Shown one piece after another: positions 59,995 through 64,000 of a stretch of 64,000 bases of DNA. The position numbers and the translations under genes are program-made. The notes beneath the pieces are model-generated. The model saw only the letters and a list, made by a program, of their open reading frames with translations. It was not told the origin of the DNA and ran no database searches. The stretch spans positions 4,712,001-4,776,000 of the forward strand of contig NZ_CP066784.1 in NCBI RefSeq assembly GCF_028751195.1. The letters run 5' to 3'. Position 1 is the stretch's first letter. Each line of letters begins with the position of its first letter. This DNA is from Alicyclobacillus sp. ALC3 (GTDB lineage Bacteria > Bacillota > Bacilli > Alicyclobacillales > Alicyclobacillaceae).

Positions 59995-61335
59995 ATGTTC
60001 AAACGGGTGTTAATCGCGAACCGCGGCGAAATTGCGGTCCGTGTGATTCGCGCATGTCATGAACTGGGGATTGAGACGGTTGCCGTCTACTCTGAGGCTG
60101 ACCGCGACGCACTGCACGTACAGCTGGCCGACGAAGCTTATTGTATCGGTCCGACTCCGAGCAAAAACAGCTACCTGCACATTCCGAGCTTGATGTCGGT
60201 GGCGACTCTGACCGGAGTAGATGGCATTCACCCTGGTTATGGGTTCTTGGCGGAAAACAGCGACTTCGCAGAAGTGTGCGAAGCCTGCGGGATCACGTTT
60301 ATTGGTCCGAGCGCATACGCGATTGAAACGATGGGAGACAAGTCTGTCGCGAAAGAAACGATGAAGACAGCTGGAGTTCCAACGGTTCCCGGCAGCGACG
60401 GTTTGCTCACAGATGCGGATGAGGCTGTGCGGGTCGCCCATGAGATTGGATACCCGGTCATCATTAAGGCAACTGCTGGCGGTGGCGGGAAAGGCATTCG
60501 TATTGTGCACGATGAAGAGAGCTTGAAACAGGCCGTTGCGACCGCCCAACGAGAGGCAGAGTCGGCGTTTGGGAACGGTGGTGTTTACTTAGAGAAGTAC
60601 ATTGAACGCATGCGCCATGTCGAAATACAGGTGCTTGCAGACCGCCACGGGAACGTCATTCACCTCGGCGAACGCGACTGTTCGGTTCAGCGACGACTGC
60701 AGAAACTGGTGGAAGAGTCGCCGTGCCCTGTCTTATCTGAAGAGACTCGGGAAGCGATGGGGCAAGCAGCTGTAGCTGCCGCCAAGGCCGTCGACTATGT
60801 CGGCGCAGGCACGATAGAGTTCATTTATTCCCTAGATGGGTCTTTTTACTTCATGGAAATGAACACGCGTATCCAGGTCGAACACCCTGTGACGGAGTGG
60901 GTCACATCCGTCGACCTTGTTCGAGAGCAGATTCTTGCGGCTGCAGGAGAGCCCCTGTCTGTGCGACAGGAGGATATCCACTTGACAGGACACGCTATCG
61001 AATGTCGGATCAACGCTGAAGACCCGGAGCGCAACTTCATGCCTACGCCCGGACCGGTGATTGAGTACCTGCCACCAGGCGGCATCGGCGTGCGTGTAGA
61101 CAGTGCTGTCTACACCGGCTATACGGTACCACCCTACTATGATTCGATGGTTGCCAAGTTAATTGTCTGGGCACCGACGCGTGAGTTGGCAATTGCACGG
61201 ATGCGCCGAGCTCTAAGTGAATTTCGTATCGAGGGGATCAAGACCACGATTCCGTTTCATCTCAAGCTGATGGATAATGAAGCATTTCGGGCCGGAGATG
61301 TGACAACGCGATTCCTTGAGGAACATACCATCTGA
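59995..61335 (+). CDS. accC: Biotin carboxylase subunit of acetyl-CoA carboxylase
   Basis: AccC carboxylates biotin on AccB using ATP and bicarbonate. The 446 residues contain the N-terminal [16 protein letters not shown], the ATP-grasp loop GGGGKGIR, the catalytic region [18 protein letters not shown] and the C-terminal [15 protein letters not shown] precedes ATG 59995. The accB-accC pair is standard; the accDA genes are not in the window. Confidence 0.98.
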   Translation: MFKRVLIANRGEIAVRVIRACHELGIETVAVYSEADRDALHVQLADEAYCIGPTPSKNSYLHIPSLMSVATLTGVDGIHPGYGFLAENSDFAEVCEACGITFIGPSAYAIETMGDKSVAKETMKTAGVPTVPGSDGLLTDADEAVRVAHEIGYPVIIKATAGGGGKGIRIVHDEESLKQAVATAQREAESAFGNGGVYLEKYIERMRHVEIQVLADRHGNVIHLGERDCSVQRRLQKLVEESPCPVLSEETREAMGQAAVAAAKAVDYVGAGTIEFIYSLDGSFYFMEMNTRIQVEHPVTEWVTSVDLVREQILAAAGEPLSVRQEDIHLTGHAIECRINAEDPERNFMPTPGPVIEYLPPGGIGVRVDSAVYTGYTVPPYYDSMVAKLIVWAPTRELAIARMRRALSEFRIEGIKTTIPFHLKLMDNEAFRAGDVTTRFLEEHTI

Positions 61336-61375
61336 CGAAGGCCTTGAAATTGCCAGTCAGGGAGGCGGATGCAGA

Positions 61376-61804
61376 GTGCAGGACATGGAGTTTCAGGCTA
61401 CTTCTATGGGTAAAATTCAGATCGCTGACGAAGTGCTGCAAGTGATCGCTGGACTTGCGGCTAGTGAGGTGCCAGGTGTCGTGGGCATGAGCGGCAGTTT
61501 CGCCGGTGGGCTCACTGAACAGTTGCTTGGTCGCAAGAACCTCTCGAAGGGTGTTAAAGTCGAGTTCGCAGAAGAAGACCGCGCTTGCACAGTCGACGTG
61601 TCGGTTGTTTTAGATTTTGGTGTCAATATTCCAGATGTCTGCATGTCTGTGCAAGAGAATATCAAGCAGGCAATTGAGAGTATGACGGGGCTAGAGGTGA
61701 AGGCGGTGCACGTCCATGTGAGTGCAGTTGCATTCAGCCAAGAAAAAGGTCAGGATAAGACAAAAGACGTCACGGAACTTCCACCGGCACAGATTAGGAA
61801 GTGA
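61376..61804 (+). CDS. yqhY: Asp23/Gls24 family envelope stress protein (YqhY)
   Basis: Asp23-family proteins are small membrane-associated proteins; in Bacillus YqhY follows accBC and its loss disturbs acetyl-CoA carboxylase activity. The core GKIQIADEVLQVIAGLAASEVPGV and VHVSAVAF are typical. GTG 61376 (142 residues) has GGGAGG upstream; the frame is open to 61316 inside accC. AmaP, the membrane anchor for Asp23, is encoded next. Confidence 0.94.
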   Translation: MQDMEFQATSMGKIQIADEVLQVIAGLAASEVPGVVGMSGSFAGGLTEQLLGRKNLSKGVKVEFAEEDRACTVDVSVVLDFGVNIPDVCMSVQENIKQAIESMTGLEVKAVHVHVSAVAFSQEKGQDKTKDVTELPPAQIRK

Positions 61805-61873
61805 CGCAAACAAAGTAACGTGGAGGGCAGCCTGGTTAGGGCAGCGCCACGGGCAGGGCTCTGGAGGGATACG

Positions 61874-62419
61874 ATGAGCATTCTTGATCGAATTTTGCTC
61901 GTGCTGCTGACACTCGGCAGCCTTGCAGTGGCAGTGTTGTTGCTGCTGCTTGGCGTCGGTGTGCTTGGCTCATGGCCATCTATTGTCGTGACAGACGCCG
62001 CCACGTATCCGATGTACACCATCATCGTGGCGGTGGTGTTCGGCCTCTTCGCCTTGCGTTTTCTGTTCTATCGCTGGACACGGCCGCAAGAAGATTACAT
62101 CATGCTCCCTGGTGATCACGGTTTCATCCGCATCTCGTTTGAAACGATTCGTCAACTATCAAACCGCACAGGCAAGTCAGTTCGCGGTGTGCAGGAGTTT
62201 GACACCAGAGTGCGGAGCGGACAAGCAGGGGTCCTGCTCGCGGTCCGGGTCAGGGTCATGCCGGACATTGACATCACCCAAATGAGTGCAGAAATCCAGC
62301 AAGCCGTAAAAGGCTACGTAGAACAGACAGCCGGTGTAACGGTAGAACGCATCACTGTAAATGTAGTAGAACTCGCGTCGCACACAGCGAACAAGAATAC
62401 GCGCGCGTGGGCGGAGTGA
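61874..62419 (+). CDS. amaP: Alkaline shock membrane anchor AmaP-like protein
   Basis: This 181-residue protein has two N-terminal membrane helices (about 6-32 and 45-70) and a cytoplasmic domain resembling Asp23 (GFIRISFETIRQLSNRTGK, VTVERITVNVVEL). In Staphylococcus AmaP anchors Asp23 to the membrane. GGAGGGAT selects ATG 61874; the frame opens at 61820. It lies between yqhY and a DUF2273 gene, the usual cluster. Confidence 0.92.
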   Translation: MSILDRILLVLLTLGSLAVAVLLLLLGVGVLGSWPSIVVTDAATYPMYTIIVAVVFGLFALRFLFYRWTRPQEDYIMLPGDHGFIRISFETIRQLSNRTGKSVRGVQEFDTRVRSGQAGVLLAVRVRVMPDIDITQMSAEIQQAVKGYVEQTAGVTVERITVNVVELASHTANKNTRAWAE

Positions 62420-62423
62420 CACC

Positions 62424-62657
62424 ATGAACTGGGTCACGTTGATTACGCGGAGGTTGTTGTCTCTGCAAAGGCGTTGGCAGGGCGTTATCGCTGCCTGTTT
62501 GTTTTGGCTTGTGTGGATGATTGTCGGGTTCTGGGACACCCTGTTGTTGTTGGTGCTGGTCGGAATCGGTTTTTCTGTTGGGCGAATCCTCGAGGAGCGA
62601 ACGACGTGGCAAGATGTCGTTGAAAAGTTGCTGAGGGAGCACTACCATGACTCGTGA
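62424..62657 (+). CDS. DUF2273 small membrane protein
   Basis: A 77-residue protein with two hydrophobic segments (about 21-36, VIAACLFWLVWMIVGFW, and 37-51) and the typical GRILEE end region of DUF2273 proteins that accompany Asp23 and AmaP. It starts at ATG 62424, 4 bp after amaP; the start is close to the stop so coupling is likely. Confidence 0.88.
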   Translation: MNWVTLITRRLLSLQRRWQGVIAACLFWLVWMIVGFWDTLLLLVLVGIGFSVGRILEERTTWQDVVEKLLREHYHDS

Positions 62658-62695
62658 ACGTAGTGGAGAAGGAACAGCTTGGAAGGGGCATGGAA

Positions 62696-63124
62696 ATGAA
62701 GCGGCACGAGGCGCGCCAGCGTGCGCTCCAGGCGCTCTATCAGATTGATGTCGGTAAGGGTGAGGCAGAGGCTGCGATTGAGCATGTCTTGGAAGATGTA
62801 TCGGGCCCGATTGAAGCAGTTGACTGGACTTACATACGGCGGTTGGTCCATGGCACAACCGAGCGCTTGCCAGATATTGACGATCTTCTCGCCGCCCGCG
62901 TGGAAGGCTGGCACCTTGACAGATTGGCGCGGGTTGATTTGAATGTACTGCGCCTTGCAGTCTATGAACTGCTCGTAGAGAGTGATGTAGACGTCGCGAC
63001 AATTGTCGATGAGGCTGTTGAACTCGCGAAGGACTTTGGCACAGACGAATCTGGCAAGTTTGTGAACGGCGTTTTGGCCCGGGTGTTGCCGGTCGTCAGA
63101 CAAGATGCAGAACCGAACGCTTGA
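62696..63124 (+). CDS. nusB: Transcription antitermination factor NusB
   Basis: NusB acts with NusE (S10) in antitermination of rRNA operons. The 142 residues begin MKRHEARQRALQALYQIDVG and contain the family signatures RLARVDLNVLRLAVYELL and VATIVDEAVELAKDFG. GGAAGGGG selects ATG 62696; the frame is open from GTG 62654, overlapping the DUF2273 gene. The position after acc and Asp23 genes matches B. subtilis. Confidence 0.96.
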   Translation: MKRHEARQRALQALYQIDVGKGEAEAAIEHVLEDVSGPIEAVDWTYIRRLVHGTTERLPDIDDLLAARVEGWHLDRLARVDLNVLRLAVYELLVESDVDVATIVDEAVELAKDFGTDESGKFVNGVLARVLPVVRQDAEPNA

Positions 63125-63142
63125 CCTGCGAGGGAACGCAAT

Positions 63143-64000
63143 TTGGACTGTATTCTGGGAGTAGACACGAGCAATTACACAACGTCACTGTGCATGGTCA
63201 GCGCGGAGAACGGGCAAGTGCTGGCGGATGAGCGCCGCATTTTGCCCGTGCGTGAAGGAGAGCGAGGGCTCCGACAAGCGGATGCGCTCTTTTTTCATGT
63301 TCGGCACCTGCCTCTGCTGATGGACCGTTTGATGGGGCGTGTGCGTCACGACTGCGGTGACGCAGATGTGGTGGCGATTGGAGTATCTACGCACCCGCGA
63401 CCGCTTGCAAGGTCATACATGCCTGTTTTTACGGCTGGTGTCTCATATGCCGAATCCCTCGGACGTGTTCTTGGGGTTCCTGTGTTGCGCACGTCGCACC
63501 AAGAAGGACATATCGCGGCGGCCACGGGACACTGGAGCGAGCGCCGAAAGCAGCCGTTTCTGGTCGTTCATTTGTCCGGTGGGACTTCTGATGTGGTGGT
63601 GGCAGAGGAGTCCCCTTGGGGATATCGAGTGGAGACGGTCGGGGAAGGGGCCGACCTGCACGCTGGTCAATTCATCGACCGCGTTGGAGTCGCGCTCGGC
63701 TGTCCGTTCCCTGCTGGTCCGGCGCTTGAGCGCCTTGCGTCCACACATCGGGCAGGTCATCCTGTGGTACACATTCCTTCCCGGGTTCTCGGTTCTAGCA
63801 TGAGTTTTTCGGGGCCATGCACGGCGGCTCTGCGAGCGATTGCGAACGGTGCCCCGCCCGCGGCTGTCGCCGCATCAGTGCAGACTGCAGTGGCGAACAG
63901 TGTCGCCAAAGCAATTCTCCACGCGTCGCAAGACCGACCTGCCCTGGACGTGTGCGTTGTTGCTGGAGGAGTAGCCGAAAATGTGTTCATTCGCGCTCGC
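63143..64000 (+). CDS. M22/Kae1-TsaD family protein (O-sialoglycoprotein endopeptidase-like), 3' end outside window
   Basis: The frame starts at TTG 63143, 7 nt after GAGGGA, and is open to the window end (286 residues seen). It has the ASKHA fold pattern of Kae1/TsaD: LGVDTSNYTTSLC at the start, the metal motif TSHQEGHIAAA (H-x-E-G-H), LVVHLSGGTSDVV and GEGADLHAGQFIDRVG, then VAGGVAEN. It differs from housekeeping TsaD (for example VGVSTHPRPLARSY replaces the usual substrate loop), so it is probably the Firmicutes M22 paralogue found near nusB and xseA. Activity is unknown. Confidence 0.85.
   Translation, partial: MDCILGVDTSNYTTSLCMVSAENGQVLADERRILPVREGERGLRQADALFFHVRHLPLLMDRLMGRVRHDCGDADVVAIGVSTHPRPLARSYMPVFTAGVSYAESLGRVLGVPVLRTSHQEGHIAAATGHWSERRKQPFLVVHLSGGTSDVVVAEESPWGYRVETVGEGADLHAGQFIDRVGVALGCPFPAGPALERLASTHRAGHPVVHIPSRVLGSSMSFSGPCTAALRAIANGAPPAAVAASVQTAVANSVAKAILHASQDRPALDVCVVAGGVAENVFIRAR

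Overview
The window is a chromosomal segment of an endospore-forming, naturally competent Gram-positive bacterium of the Bacilli, most like the Alicyclobacillaceae. Evidence is gene content and order: tig-clpP-clpX-lonB-lonA-ysxC, hemAXCDBL-spoVID-valS-folC, comC-spoIIB-radC-mreBCD-minCD-spoIVFAB-rplU-prp-rpmA-spo0B-obg, and comG, yqhG/yqhH, aroQ, a YqhT-type peptidase, efp, yqhV, spoIIIAA-AH, accBC, yqhY and nusB follow the Bacillus subtilis chromosome closely, with small losses and insertions. GC content looks moderate (about half), and GTG and TTG starts preceded by strong Shine-Dalgarno (SD) sequences are very common. Genus is an inference; no rRNA is present.

Bases 1-2587 are accessory. 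A truncated DnaQ-type exonuclease is coupled to an Xre-type regulator on the minus strand. Three unrecognised small genes and a small membrane protein lie on the plus strand. The block ends in phased direct repeats, a hairpin, and the 3' part of a tRNA-Arg(TCT) gene that has no D arm. I read this as one end (att site) of an element integrated in a tRNA gene.

Bases 2.7-26.6 kb are core: trigger factor and ClpP/ClpX/LonB/LonA (protein folding and turnover), the GTPase YsxC, a complete operon from glutamyl-tRNA to uroporphyrinogen III plus GSA aminotransferase, the spore coat protein SpoVID behind a probable SigE promoter, a T-box-controlled valS, folC and murC. A fatty-acid-hydroxylase-family gene interrupts the clpX-lonB pair.

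Bases 27-46 kb mix type IV pilus/competence genes (a true PilT ATPase, prepilin peptidase, comGA-GG), cell shape and division genes (mreBCD, minCD), sporulation genes (spoIIB-like, spoIVFA/FB, spo0B) and ribosomal genes with the L27-processing protease. The maf gene usually found before radC is absent, and a G5+3D cell-wall protein sits after comC. Bases 46-53 kb hold aroK, a DnaI-like helicase loader, the minus-strand yqhH-yqhG pair, a histidine phosphatase, aroQ, an M24 peptidase and efp, with a 33-residue YjcZ-like gene.

Bases 53-64 kb hold yqhV, the eight-gene spoIIIA operon (the mother-cell half of the forespore feeding channel), accB/accC (acetyl-CoA carboxylase), Asp23-family envelope proteins, nusB and the start of an M22/TsaD-type gene that runs off the window. 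I found no CRISPR array, insertion sequence or rRNA. I cannot claim a wholly new system. The most unusual parts are the attachment-site end with its exonuclease/regulator pair, a PilT retraction ATPase beside comC, non-standard prepilin leaders, and several tiny membrane-protein genes.
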